Shown here: positions 28,000-35,205 of the stretch, piece by piece
Layout of the letters: every line of letters begins with the position of its first letter
Position numbering within the stretch: the first letter of the stretch is position 1
NCBI RefSeq assembly: GCF_001426945.1
Contig: NZ_LMFS01000001.1
Span: forward strand, 1,019,757-1,083,756
DNA: 64,000 nt
From: Pseudolabrys sp. Root1462
Lineage (GTDB): Bacteria; Pseudomonadota; Alphaproteobacteria; Rhizobiales; Xanthobacteraceae
Direction: 5' to 3'
Program-made: the position numbers and the translations under genes
Notes under the pieces: model-generated
Seen by the model: only the letters and a program-made list of their open reading frames with translations
Told to the model about the DNA's origin: nothing
The model's database searches: none

Positions 28000-28380
28000 A
28001 TTGCGGACGACAGTATCGACTTCGACGCGCCCGACCTGGTCGCGCGCATCGAGCAGCTCAGCCAGCATCAACTGGATCATCTGCCGTTCGGCGTCGTGCT
28101 GCTGGACCGGCGCTGCGTCGTGCAGTTCTACAGCGCGACCGAAGCGCGCGAGAGCGGCTACGGCATGGAGCCGCTGGGCCGCGACTTTTTCGATGTCTCG
28201 CATTGCGACAGCAAGCGCGATTTCCGCGAACGGCTGACGCGGGCGATGGAGGCAGGCGCGGTCGATTTCGAGCTGGCGCTGCCGGGCGATCTTGCCAATC
28301 CGAACCGCGAAGTGCGCATCCGCGTGATGTCGGCGCGCAAGGGCGGTGTCTGGATGTTCATGGAGCGCGACCGGCCCTGA
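28000..28380 (+). CDS. Photoactive-yellow-protein-like PAS protein
   Basis: The product aligns with photoactive yellow protein (PYP) from end to end. The segment QLDHLPFGVVLLD matches PYP QLDGLAFGAIQLD, Tyr44 and Glu48 (FYSATEA) match PYP Tyr42 and Glu46, and Cys69 (FFDVSHC) matches the chromophore-bearing Cys69. PYP Arg52 is replaced by Tyr. No ATG, GTG or TTG in this frame precedes the homologous part; GTG 28096 would delete it. ATT at 28000, nine bases after AGAAGGA (27984-27990), gives 126 aa against 125 for PYP. It could instead be a non-photoactive PAS relative. Confidence 0.65.
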   Translation: MADDSIDFDAPDLVARIEQLSQHQLDHLPFGVVLLDRRCVVQFYSATEARESGYGMEPLGRDFFDVSHCDSKRDFRERLTRAMEAGAVDFELALPGDLANPNREVRIRVMSARKGGVWMFMERDRP

Positions 28381-28449
28381 GGGCGGATCGCGGCGCCGCG
28401 CCGACAGCGCCGCGTCAGGCGCGGCGCGTCGGTGCGTGCCCCCTCGCGC

Positions 28450-28782
28450 TTACGCCGCCGGCCGACCGGCCTGAGCCTGAGTCGCCTGGGTGGCGCTGGC
28501 GTTGCGGTAATATTCGAGCACATAGACGCGGATCGCCGACGACATGTTGGCGTAGCCGCGCTGCGCGTCGATGCTCTGCAGCAGCACCGGCAGCGGTGTC
28601 CGCTTCACCTCGGCGATGAAACGAAGGCCGTCCCAGAACTGGTCTTCCAGCGACACGCTGGTCTTGTGACCGTGCAGTTCGATCGAGCGCTTGATGATCG
28701 CCGACTTGTAACCCAGTTCCGGGTCGGGCCGGGTGCGCTTCTGCGCAGGCACGGTGTGGTGGTCTTCTGACGCTTCCGACAT
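28450..28782 (-). CDS. Ribbon-helix-helix domain protein
   Basis: The 110 aa product carries SIELHGHKTSVSLEDQFWDGL, then ANMSSAIRVYVLEYYR, the pattern of the RHH_4-type ribbon-helix-helix family common in alphaproteobacteria. It probably binds DNA as a dimer; targets are unknown. ATG 28782 is chosen because GAGGAG lies about ten bases upstream and residues before it are not family-like. Confidence 0.8.
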   Translation of the reverse strand: MSEASEDHHTVPAQKRTRPDPELGYKSAIIKRSIELHGHKTSVSLEDQFWDGLRFIAEVKRTPLPVLLQSIDAQRGYANMSSAIRVYVLEYYRNASATQATQAQAGRPAA

Positions 28783-28909
28783 TGCGACGGTCTCCTCGTG
28801 ACACCTCTTCGCTGGACAGTCTTCGGCCCAGCCCCGGATGCATCGATAGGCGCATTCGCGATGTGGAATATTGAGCGATGTCAAAAACGCGTCACATAAT
28901 TGACGGTCG

Positions 28910-29080
28910 TCAATCCGGGCGCGTCGTCTTCGGCGGCGTGCCGACCGCCGGCGCCTCGATCGTCGTGTGGCAGTTCAGGCATTCGAAGCGATCGAAATGC
29001 TCGATGTCGGTGCGGGATTTTCGGGCTTGCATCGCGATGCCGCAGAGAGGGCAGTGACGCAGCGGCGGACGATGGGGCAT
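28910..29080 (-). CDS. Mini zinc-ribbon protein G
   Basis: The 56 aa product has two Cys pairs, HCPLCG (about residues 9-12) and FECLNCHTT (about 31-35), separated by about 20 residues, so it should bind one zinc. It is the most divergent of seven short double-CxxC proteins in the 28.9-38.2 kb region and lacks the MWL motif of the core members. Function is unknown. Confidence 0.65.
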   Translation of the reverse strand: MPHRPPLRHCPLCGIAMQARKSRTDIEHFDRFECLNCHTTIEAPAVGTPPKTTRPD

Positions 29081-29236
29081 ACCAATGAGACGGGCTGGAA
29101 TTGCGATCTGGTATGATCGTCGATGCGAACGGTTCGCGCGTTGATAAATGTCAAATCGCGCCCATTCGCCGCGCAGCACTCAGTGAGCGCCGCTTCGCCG
29201 AACCGCAACTTCCGGTATTCTCAGGTGAGGGAACCG

Positions 29237-29380
29237 CTAGTTCAGGACGTTGACGACCGGCGCCGTCACGTCGTTCGGGCCGCTGTGGCCGGCGAACTGA
29301 TAGAGCGACAGCGAGACGAGCGCGATCAGCACAATCGCCAAACCCAGACGCACGCATTGATCGGTGATGTTGGCTTGCAT
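29237..29380 (-). CDS. Small single-span membrane protein
   Basis: The 47 aa product starts MQANITDQCVRLGLAIVLIA, continues with a hydrophobic helix (about residues 12-29) and ends in a polar tail FAGHSGPNDVTAPVVNVLN. A GAGGGGACG ribosome-binding site lies just upstream of ATG 29380. I do not recognise a family. Confidence 0.6.
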   Translation of the reverse strand: MQANITDQCVRLGLAIVLIALVSLSLYQFAGHSGPNDVTAPVVNVLN

Positions 29381-29565
29381 GATCGTCCCCTCAAACCGCG
29401 AGCAACGCCGGTCCCAAGCGTCGCGCGGGACCTCCCCAGGCCCCGGATGCGATTCTGCTTAAGTTCGAAAGCGGGCCGCTTGAGGACAGACGTGGGGCAA
29501 TAGAGCGGCAGAGTGAACGGAGCGTTAATCCGGTACCGATAGCGCGGCAGCGAGGTACCGCGGTC

Positions 29566-30000
29566 TCAATCGACGATGCCGTCGCGGCTGTGGATCGTCA
29601 TCATGGTTGCGGTGAGCAGCGCGATCAGCTTTTCCGCGCCGTCCTTCACCGCGAACACTTCGGCTTGCGACAAGGTCAGCGTGCGGCCGGCTTTGACGAC
29701 GCGGCCGCGGGCGATGATGCGATCGCCGGACGCGGGGGCGAGCAGGTTGATCTTGAACTCGGCGGTGAGCACGCCGCTCCCGGCGGGCATGACGCTGAGC
29801 GCCGCATAGCCGGCGGCGCTGTCGGCGATGGCGCTCACCGCGCCGGCGTGGACGAAACCGTGCTGCTGCGACACGGCGGCCGAGGGTACCATGACGATCT
29901 CGACGAAGCCGGGCTCGACGTGTGTGAGTTCGGCGCCAAGCGTCGCCATCAGGCCTTGCTTGTCGAAACTCTGCTGAATGCGGCTGCGCGGCATGATCAT
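29566..30000 (-). CDS. PaaI-family hotdog thioesterase
   Basis: The 144 aa product has the hotdog-fold motif QQHGFVHAGAVSAIADSAAGYAAL, with the His-Gly/Ala pattern of PaaI-type acyl-CoA thioesterases, and the second strand set VLTAEFKINLLAPASGD. It hydrolyses acyl-CoA thioesters; the substrate is not evident. Two ATGs (30000 and 29994) are possible starts and no strong ribosome-binding site separates them. Confidence 0.85.
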   Translation of the reverse strand: MIMPRSRIQQSFDKQGLMATLGAELTHVEPGFVEIVMVPSAAVSQQHGFVHAGAVSAIADSAAGYAALSVMPAGSGVLTAEFKINLLAPASGDRIIARGRVVKAGRTLTLSQAEVFAVKDGAEKLIALLTATMMTIHSRDGIVD

Positions 30001-30104
30001 TCCGGTACGGCCAAGAGGCCCGTACCATTAAAGCGCGACCACGCGCCGCCGGTAAAGCGGCGCACGTTCACGCGCAGCCCGTATCGAAGAAGGCGCCGGG
30101 CTAA

Positions 30105-30332
30105 TTAAATGCCGGCCGCTTCCATGCTGCGCCGTCGCTCGATGTCGGAGGGGCTGCGGACCTGCCTGATGCGGTCGGCGACCCTTTTCCACATGGCGTG
30201 GCCGGAGATGTCGCCGGACTGTGCGAGTTCGGCCGCCCGCTTTTCCGCTTTGGTGACGGCGCCGCTGCGATGAAGCGCTTCGAAATGCCGGGAAAACATG
30301 TCAACGGCGTCCTGCTCGCTGGGTATCCACAT
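30105..30332 (-). CDS. Small helical protein, unknown function
   Basis: The 75 aa product starts MWIPSEQDAVDMFSRHFEAL and is predicted all-helical, rich in Arg, Ala and Glu. AGGAG seven bases before ATG 30332 supports the start. I do not recognise a named family. Confidence 0.6.
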   Translation of the reverse strand: MWIPSEQDAVDMFSRHFEALHRSGAVTKAEKRAAELAQSGDISGHAMWKRVADRIRQVRSPSDIERRRSMEAAGI

Positions 30333-30557
30333 CGGATCGCTCCTGGGCTGCTTTCGCGTCCCCGGGAAATGCACAAGCAGCGGCGCCGGTTCGGCCGGCA
30401 GAGCAGGTCTTCCGTTTGTTGGGAGGGCAGGGCGGCCGCGGAACGACTCACGACTCGCCTTTGCTCGGCCGCGCGGCGGGCGAGAAGTTCAGCGTACGAG
30501 AGCCTATTCTGGGGCCAGCTAAACGCCTGACGTTGTCGCGATGCGCCGAGGAGTGTT

Positions 30558-30704
30558 TTATCGTTCCTGCTTCGACGGCAAATCGTCTTTCGCCTCTTCT
30601 TCGGCGATGAGTCGTTCGAGTTGCCGCCGTCGCTCTTCGTCTGTCGTTTGCGCCAGCAGACGGCGGAAGCGCTCCAGATTCGCGCGGTGGACGAACTTAT
30701 CCAT
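30558..30704 (-). CDS. MxKFVHRAN mini-protein, copy 1
   Basis: The 48 aa product begins MDKFVHRANLERFRRLLAQT and ends in a Glu/Lys-rich helix (LIAEEEAKDDLPSK). It is a paralogue of the gene at 37490-37621: both share MxKFVHRANL, RRQ(L/I)E and LIAEEEAK. GGAGG lies six bases upstream, flanked in both copies by two CCATGG sequences. Function is unknown; the small charged helical protein might act through binding a partner. Confidence 0.75.
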   Translation of the reverse strand: MDKFVHRANLERFRRLLAQTTDEERRRQLERLIAEEEAKDDLPSKQER

Positions 30705-30914
30705 GGCAAGCCTCCATGGCTGCGTGCATTACGGTATCAGGATATCCGGAAAGGCGGCTGTACGACAGTACTTCGGCGGTTTTTTCCAGATGCCGAATCG
30801 CCGGTCAATTCGACTGGGGTCGGAGGGCGACCGCCCGCAGGCCGGTATTGCAGGCCGAAAGTCCCGGTTTTTGGGGAGAATGGCCCGCCGTGATGGGCAG
30901 GGCGGCGACCGAGG

Positions 30915-31124
30915 TCAGGCCGGCGGCGCGATGCCGGACTCGCGGCGGTGATCGGTGTCGTCGGCCTCGGTTGAGACCTCGCACACCGGGCATTCGAAGG
31001 TACGCCATTCCCGGCCCTGAACGGCCGGCGAAATCCGGGCGAGCCACATCTGCGAGCCGCAGCGCGCGCAGATCGGACGGTCGATGTCCGGAGCGTTGGT
31101 CGAATTCGTCTGGGTCTTTGACAT
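30915..31124 (-). CDS. Mini zinc-ribbon protein A
   Basis: The 69 aa product carries PICARCGSQMWLARI (about residues 17-31) and WRTFECPVCEVST (about 40-52), giving one four-Cys zinc site. The core pattern P-x-C-x2-C-x3-M-W-L ... R-T-F-x-C-P-V-C is shared with copies B, D and F. GGAAGGGACG precedes ATG 31124. The conserved leader lies just upstream; translation from its in-frame GTG (31178) would add 18 residues. Function is unknown. Confidence 0.75.
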   Translation of the reverse strand: MSKTQTNSTNAPDIDRPICARCGSQMWLARISPAVQGREWRTFECPVCEVSTEADDTDHRRESGIAPPA

Positions 31125-31149
31125 CGTCGTCCCTTCCTGCAGCTTGCTA

Positions 31150-31182
31150 GGCGGGCGTACACACTGTCTCTCGGCCACCGAC
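31150..31182 (-). promoter_or_regulatory. Conserved leader element of zinc-ribbon gene A
   Basis: On the minus strand this reads GTCGGTG, then a triplet, then GAGAGAC, nine variable bases and CGCCCGCC. The same arrangement lies before copies B, D and E. It may be a shared promoter, an RNA element or a short leader reading frame beginning GTG. Confidence 0.5.
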
Positions 31183-31369
31183 GCAACGTGATGCTGTTCC
31201 GGCCCGCATGGCCGCCGCCAACTTGGCGATCGTCACAGCACGTCTCGACAAGGAACGTACCACGGCAAAGGTGACGGTTTTGTGTTTCACCGCATGAGCG
31301 ACCTTTGAGCGCAGCGCGTGTGCCGCACCGCTTTTCCTGTGCCCGACACGCCGCCTCCGCGTAAGCCGT

Positions 31370-31394
31370 TGAACATTCCGCCGCTTTCGGCGTT
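31370..31394 (+). promoter_or_regulatory. EcfG-like promoter of the DUF2171 gene
   Basis: TGAAC (31370-31374), sixteen bases, CGTT (31391-31394). The EcfG general-stress sigma factor of alphaproteobacteria recognises GGAAC-N16/17-CGTT, so this has one mismatch in the -35 element. It lies 30 bases before the start codon. Confidence 0.4.
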
Positions 31395-31423
31395 AGCCCC
31401 GAGTTTCACACAAGGAGGAACCC

Positions 31424-31663
31424 ATGGCTGACATCAAAGAGCACATGAAGGTCATCGGCAAGGACGGTGCGCCGATCGGCACCGTCGATCGTGTCGAAGG
31501 CGACCGCATCAAGCTGACCAAGAAGGACAGCGGCGCGGGTCATCAGGGCCATCACCATTACATCGATCGCAAGCTGGTCGGCTCGGTGGAAGGCGATACC
31601 GTGAAGCTGTCGGTCAATGCCTCGGCGGTGCCGGAGACCGAAGCCTCGGGCGCGAAAGTCTAA
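31424..31663 (+). CDS. DUF2171-type PRC-barrel-like protein
   Basis: The 79 aa product begins MADIKEHMKVIGKDGAPIGTVD and continues VEGDRIKLTKKDSG with HHHYIDRKLV, the pattern of DUF2171 proteins. These are small beta-barrel proteins often found with stress genes. AGGAGGAA lies before the ATG. A near-consensus EcfG promoter upstream suggests general-stress control. The next gene starts 16 bases after its stop. Confidence 0.82.
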   Translation: MADIKEHMKVIGKDGAPIGTVDRVEGDRIKLTKKDSGAGHQGHHHYIDRKLVGSVEGDTVKLSVNASAVPETEASGAKV

Positions 31664-31678
31664 GGGGGAGGGCACATC

Positions 31679-31951
31679 ATGGCGCAAGCGGCATGGAAAC
31701 GACCCGGCTCTCCGATTGGCCGGAAGGGCCCGCGCAAGGCTCACCCGAAATATAAGCGGCGCCTCGGCGAGCGCTGGACGACCGAAGAGCTCCGACAGCT
31801 TCGCTCGCTGGCCCGGCAGAACACGCCGACCGGTGTGTTGAGCCTCAAGCTCGGCCGACCGCCGGCGGCGATCCGAAGCAAGGCGCAGCGCGAAGGCATT
31901 TCGCTGCGGCCCGTCAACCGCTCCCCGTACAATCGGCGGCGTCGCGGCTAG
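31679..31951 (+). CDS. SANT/Myb-like small DNA-binding protein
   Basis: The 90 aa basic product has ERWTTEELRQLRSLARQ, then NTPTGVLSLKLGRPPAAIRSKA, which forms a three-helix Myb/SANT-like unit of a type common in Rhizobiales. The N-terminus is Lys/Arg-rich and the protein ends NRSPYNRRRRG. It probably binds DNA. It is likely co-transcribed with the DUF2171 gene and followed by a terminator at 32042-32069. Confidence 0.7.
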   Translation: MAQAAWKRPGSPIGRKGPRKAHPKYKRRLGERWTTEELRQLRSLARQNTPTGVLSLKLGRPPAAIRSKAQREGISLRPVNRSPYNRRRRG

Positions 31952-32041
31952 AACCTTTTGCGTGCGGCCGCGTTATTGGCCGAAGGCCTCGACCTCTAGC
32001 GACAAGGAGATGTCCGCGTCGATTAGGAAGGGCCGAGGAAT

Positions 32042-32077
32042 AGAGCCCGGGTGTCAAAGCCCGGGCTCTTCTTGTTT
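32042..32077 (+). terminator. Rho-independent terminator after the SANT-like gene
   Basis: AGAGCCCGGG (32042-32051) pairs with CCCGGGCTCT (32060-32069) around an eight-base loop, followed by TCTTGTTT. Confidence 0.85.
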
Positions 32078-32132
32078 GTGCGGACAGGAAAACGAATACG
32101 GGATCGTCCGCTGACGCAGGCCATGACAGGCG

Positions 32133-32765
32133 TCACGCCGCCAGCGACGGATTCCACAGCGCCATGATCTCGGCGGCATCGGCGATTTCGATCTGCTCCG
32201 AGAACCGGGTCTCGTACAGGGTCATCAGCGCATCGTGGCCGGCGTCCGACGAACTGCAGATGGCGTCGCGCACCACGATGGTACGGAAGCCGAGATCGAC
32301 GGCGTCGAGAACGCTGGCGACGACACAGACGTCGGTCTCCGAGCCGGAGATGATCAGCGTATCGACCTTGCGCGCGGTGAGAAACGGCAACAGGTCCGAC
32401 GCCGAGAATGCCGAATAGCGCGACTTGTCGACGATGGCGGCCGGCGGCACGTAGCGCGCCAGGGCCGGATCGAGTTCGATCAGGCCGGGGTCGATGCATT
32501 CGCGGGTCGCCGATTTCCAGCGCTTGTAATAGCGCCGCCACATGCCCGGCATGTCATCCGCGGTCTGCGGCGGAATGAAACGGGTGAACACGGTGCGCTG
32601 CGGGCAGTGCTGGACCAGCGCCGCGACGATCGGCAGCACGCGTGGCATCCACGGCGTCGGCCAGATGCCGTCCGCGCCGAACAACCGCTGCATATCGATG
32701 CACAGATGCACGGCATTGCTGCCGGGAACCGGCGGGTGTTTGTTCGGCGCGGCGGATGTCGACAT
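32133..32765 (-). CDS. Isochorismatase-family cysteine hydrolase
   Basis: The 210 aa product shows the catalytic triad contexts of this family: Asp in LCIDMQRLF, Lys in VDKSRYSAF and Cys in SGSETDVCVVASVLDA. Members cleave ureido, amide or vinyl-ether substrates; the substrate here is unknown. It starts 47 bases after the ferritin-like gene's stop and should share its EcfG promoter, which suggests a role in stress. Confidence 0.88.
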   Translation of the reverse strand: MSTSAAPNKHPPVPGSNAVHLCIDMQRLFGADGIWPTPWMPRVLPIVAALVQHCPQRTVFTRFIPPQTADDMPGMWRRYYKRWKSATRECIDPGLIELDPALARYVPPAAIVDKSRYSAFSASDLLPFLTARKVDTLIISGSETDVCVVASVLDAVDLGFRTIVVRDAICSSSDAGHDALMTLYETRFSEQIEIADAAEIMALWNPSLAA

Positions 32766-32812
32766 CGGTCAAAGAAAAAGGGAGGGCGCTCCGTTGCCGA
32801 AGCGCCGCTCCA

Positions 32813-33307
32813 TCAGGCTGCCTGCTGGTTAACGGCGGATGCCGCCAGCTTGCTCAGCAACGCATCCGTCTTCTTTTCTTCATCGAGGGTCTGCTGCAGA
32901 AGCTTCGCCGCTTCCTTCATGCCGAGCTGCTCCGCCCAGGCAACCAGCGTGCCGTAACGGGCCATCTCGTAATGCTCGACAGCCTGCGCACCGGACAACA
33001 GGCCGGCATCAAGCGCGGGCGAATCCTCGAAGTCTTCCATGACTTCTTCGCCTTCCTCGACCAGGCCGAGAATGGCGGGGCAGGTTTTGCCCTTCGGCGA
33101 CTGTTCGATCAGCTTGAAGACCTGCTTCAGACGATCGACCTGGCCCTTGGTTTCTTCGACATGCTTTTCGAACGCGGCGCGCAGCTGGTCCGAGTTGACG
33201 GCCTTCGCCATCTTCGGCAGCGCGACGAGAATCTTGCGCTCGGCGTAATAAATATCCTTGAGGTTCTCGTGGAACAGATCTTCCAGTGTCTTGTTTTGAC
33301 CGGACAT
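32813..33307 (-). CDS. Ferritin-like DUF892 (YciE/YciF) protein
   Basis: The 164 aa product starts MSGQNKTLEDLFHENLKDIYYAE and has the four-helix pattern with E-x6-Y and ExxH motifs (AFEKHVEETKGQV, AVEHYEMARYGTL, LLQQTLDEEKKTD), typical of DUF892 ferritin-like proteins that are induced by general stress. An exact EcfG promoter lies 35 bases before ATG 33307. It heads an operon with the isochorismatase-type hydrolase. Confidence 0.9.
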   Translation of the reverse strand: MSGQNKTLEDLFHENLKDIYYAERKILVALPKMAKAVNSDQLRAAFEKHVEETKGQVDRLKQVFKLIEQSPKGKTCPAILGLVEEGEEVMEDFEDSPALDAGLLSGAQAVEHYEMARYGTLVAWAEQLGMKEAAKLLQQTLDEEKKTDALLSKLAASAVNQQAA

Positions 33308-33341
33308 AGGGTTACTCCTGCTGGTGTGGGGTCCGCTCCAC

Positions 33342-33366
33342 AACGCGGTCTTTTCACGGGAGTTCC
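33342..33366 (-). promoter_or_regulatory. EcfG general-stress promoter (ferritin-like gene)
   Basis: On the minus strand GGAAC (33366-33362), sixteen bases and CGTT (33345-33342) match the alphaproteobacterial EcfG consensus GGAAC-N16-CGTT exactly. It reads toward the ferritin-like gene at 33307. Confidence 0.75.
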
Positions 33367-33445
33367 GTCCGCGGCGCGCGCAATGCGCTTTCGATGATCA
33401 TTTGACAATCTGGCTGTCAAAAGCGGACTGCGACAACGGCGACGC

Positions 33446-33470
33446 GGAACTGCGGCGTCCTGCTCACGTT
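33446..33470 (+). promoter_or_regulatory. EcfG general-stress promoter (52 aa gene)
   Basis: GGAAC (33446-33450), sixteen bases and CGTT (33467-33470) form a second exact EcfG promoter in the same intergenic region, reading the other way toward the gene at 33508. Confidence 0.75.
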
Positions 33471-33507
33471 GCGACTCTTCAACCGATAAACAACGTGGGA
33501 GACGGCA

Positions 33508-33666
33508 ATGGCGACCAAGCAGCACGAGAAGAACATCGAAACCGGTCAGCAGGGTACGCATGAGCCCTGGAAGCGCCCGGGTCAGGCCTCGCAGGACAGT
33601 TCAGTCAAGGCGCCGAAGAAAGAGGACCGGCAGGGCGATTTCGATCAGGTCAGCCAGACGAGCTGA
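33508..33666 (+). CDS. Small hydrophilic protein, EcfG-controlled
   Basis: The 52 aa product starts MATKQHEKNIETGQQGTHEP and is very polar, rich in Gln, Lys and Asp, without hydrophobic core, so it is probably disordered. GGGAG lies upstream. I do not recognise a family. An exact EcfG promoter 38 bases upstream indicates stress induction. Confidence 0.65.
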   Translation: MATKQHEKNIETGQQGTHEPWKRPGQASQDSSVKAPKKEDRQGDFDQVSQTS

Positions 33667-33708
33667 CAGCCGGCAACGCGGCGAGGCGCCAGGCCAACGG
33701 GCGAGGCG

Positions 33709-33918
33709 CTACGCCGGCGTTGAGGCGTCGCTGTCGTTCCGGCCACCGTCGCCTTTGGCGCCCGTCGACAGTTCGCAGACCGGACATTCGAAGGTGCGCC
33801 ATTCGCGGCCTTCGGCCGTGATCGAGACGCGCGACAACCACATGCGGGAATCGCAGATTCCGCAAGTCGGACGATCGATGTCGGAAAGGTCGGCGGAATT
33901 GATCTGGATCTTTGGCAA
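33709..33918 (-). CDS. Mini zinc-ribbon protein B
   Basis: The 69 aa product carries PTCGICDSRMWLSRV and WRTFECPVCELST, the core pattern of the family, and is the closest relative of copy A (both have DIDRP before the first Cys pair and GREWRTFECPVCE). It starts with TTG at 33918, supported by AGGAGG about six bases upstream. The conserved leader lies at 33943-33976. Function is unknown. Confidence 0.75.
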   Translation of the reverse strand: MPKIQINSADLSDIDRPTCGICDSRMWLSRVSITAEGREWRTFECPVCELSTGAKGDGGRNDSDASTPA

Positions 33919-33942
33919 CGCAAGCCTCCTGCCATCCGGTCA

Positions 33943-33976
33943 GGCGGGAGCACACGTTGTCTCTCTGTCACCGACG
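33943..33976 (-). promoter_or_regulatory. Conserved leader element of zinc-ribbon gene B
   Basis: On the minus strand GTCGGTGACAGAGAGAC is followed by nine bases and CTCCCGCC. It shares its spacing and core with the leaders of copies A, D and E. Confidence 0.5.
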
Positions 33977-34129
33977 CCCAGCTTTGCCGCTGCCGATGAT
34001 GATACCAATGTAGGGCCGGTTCCCGAAATTTGAAGCGTCAAAAGACATGAAGCGGCGCAAATAGTTGGGGCTCGCTTCAACAGGATTTATCGAATCCAAA
34101 CACCGCGGCGCCGTTATGTGTGCGGAAAA

Positions 34130-34342
34130 CTATTGGCAAGACACCGATTCGTAAGTCTGTCCGGCGGCGTCGACCGTGCGGTGCTTCTCATCGCCGCATG
34201 CGAGGCAGCGGAATATCTGAATTTCGTATTTGTCGCCGAGATCCGGATGAGGCGACCGGCGCGCCAGCATCGCATCGCCACCGCAGTGGCCGCACGTCAA
34301 ACGATCCTGGGCGCCATATGTATTCGGATGATCGATGATCAT
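34130..34342 (-). CDS. Mini zinc-ribbon protein C
   Basis: The 70 aa product has LTCGHCGGDAMLARR and IFRCLACGDEK, a four-Cys zinc site spaced as in the family but without the MWL motif, plus a final Cys in YESVSCQ. It starts inside the stop codon of the upstream frame (TCATGA at 34338-34343), so it may be translationally coupled. Function is unknown. Confidence 0.6.
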   Translation of the reverse strand: MIIDHPNTYGAQDRLTCGHCGGDAMLARRSPHPDLGDKYEIQIFRCLACGDEKHRTVDAAGQTYESVSCQ

Positions 34343-34626
34343 GACCCGCCGCCCCCTCTCTCCAGCACGAACACAACCGGTCTCGCAGCCACTGGCAGGT
34401 AGAGAAGGGCGCCAGCGTTCAGTGAAGCGTGGTTGAGATTCACAACAGAGTCGAGTGAAATCATCGGCGCCCGCAGGCCCGAGATCGCCAGGCCGAATTG
34501 TTTTGCGAATTCAGCGGCTGTTCGTTTGCCCGCATAGAAAACGACGATGGTATGCGGTTCGCCAGTTCGCCGATGCCTATAAAAAGAACAGCAATCCAAA
34601 GCCGATGATGGCGAGGGCCGCGCCAA
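34339..34626 (-). CDS. Possible small protein between membrane protein and zinc-ribbon C
   Basis: The frame encodes up to 95 residues including GEPHTIVVFYAGKRTAAEFA and ALLYLPVAARPVVFVLERG, which read like a compact alpha/beta protein. No good ribosome-binding site is visible, and the first 17 or so codons overlap the upstream membrane-protein gene, so the true start is uncertain. Its stop overlaps the start of zinc-ribbon C, which supports a real coupled gene. Confidence 0.35.
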   Translation of the reverse strand: MARPSPSSALDCCSFYRHRRTGEPHTIVVFYAGKRTAAEFAKQFGLAISGLRAPMISLDSVVNLNHASLNAGALLYLPVAARPVVFVLERGGGGS

Positions 34627-34906
34627 GCAGCTTGCCCATCAGGATCGGATGAGCGAGCGCGTTGTTTTCGGCGTGCATCGCCGCCTTCTCGGCATGATCC
34701 ATCTCGTGCGTCGGCGCCGCGCGCATCGCCCAGACATGAGACGTGTCGTCCTTGTTGAGATCTGCCTGCACCGCAATGAAGGCGATGAGGACACCGAGGA
34801 GCCCGACACCGAGAAAGCCGAGGAAGCGGAAGGCGGAATAAATAAGGACCGCCACGCCAAGGGCGGCAGCGATCTCATATTTCAGTTGCCTCTCCGTCGG
34901 CTGCAT
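34577..34906 (-). CDS. Small membrane protein, unknown function
   Basis: The 109 aa product has two adjoining membrane helices (about residues 10-46) and a third at the C-terminus (about 89-109), with a polar His/Glu-rich loop (THEMDHAEKAAMHAENN) between them. I do not recognise a family. It heads a three-gene minus-strand series with the frame at 34339 and zinc-ribbon C. No strong ribosome-binding site is visible. Confidence 0.6.
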   Translation of the reverse strand: MQPTERQLKYEIAAALGVAVLIYSAFRFLGFLGVGLLGVLIAFIAVQADLNKDDTSHVWAMRAAPTHEMDHAEKAAMHAENNALAHPILMGKLLGAALAIIGFGLLFFL

Positions 34907-34998
34907 GACGCATTTATTGCGCCGACACAGGCAGCGGTAAAGAAAATTTCGAGGAATGCAGATGGCGCTGCCGAAAAAAAACAGGCGGCCGGATCAAA

Positions 34999-35187
34999 TC
35001 AGTTGGGCTGACCGAGCTTATTCAATGCCGACGGCAGGTCGCACACCGGGCAGGCAAATGTCCGCTGTTCGCGATCCTTCGAGGGTCCGTGCAGGATTTG
35101 AACGAGCCACATCGGTGCGCCGCATTCGCCGCATGTCGGATGCTCGATGTCAGGCCAGTTCTTTGGGGTATATCGACTCTGCGGCAC
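34999..35187 (-). CDS. Mini zinc-ribbon protein D
   Basis: The 62 aa product carries DIEHPTCGECGAPMWLVQI and EQRTFACPVCDLPS, the family core. It starts with GTG at 35187, which has GAGGGG seven bases upstream and aligns with the starts of copies B and F (xPQ, xPK, xPH). The conserved leader is at 35206-35239; from its GTG the frame would run in and add 16 residues. Function is unknown. Confidence 0.75.
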   Translation of the reverse strand: MPQSRYTPKNWPDIEHPTCGECGAPMWLVQILHGPSKDREQRTFACPVCDLPSALNKLGQPN

Positions 35188-35205
35188 AGCAATCCCCTCG
35201 TTTCG

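Noticed and set aside
28001-28237. 78-codon frame from TTG 28001 over the PYP-like gene
   Set aside because: Ser/Arg/Ala-rich product without homology; the frame one base earlier matches PYP throughout.
31175-31200. Possible EcfG promoter for zinc-ribbon A (GGAAC at 31200-31196)
   Set aside because: The -10 position reads GGTG or GTGG, not CGTT.
33645-33971. 108-codon minus-strand frame across zinc-ribbon B and its leader
   Set aside because: Starts in the conserved leader but runs in another frame without the Cys pairs; only its first codons are of interest, as a possible leader peptide.
33999-34023. Possible EcfG promoter for zinc-ribbon B (GGAAC at 34023-34019)
   Set aside because: The -10 position 16-17 bases on reads TCAT or CATC and not CGTT.
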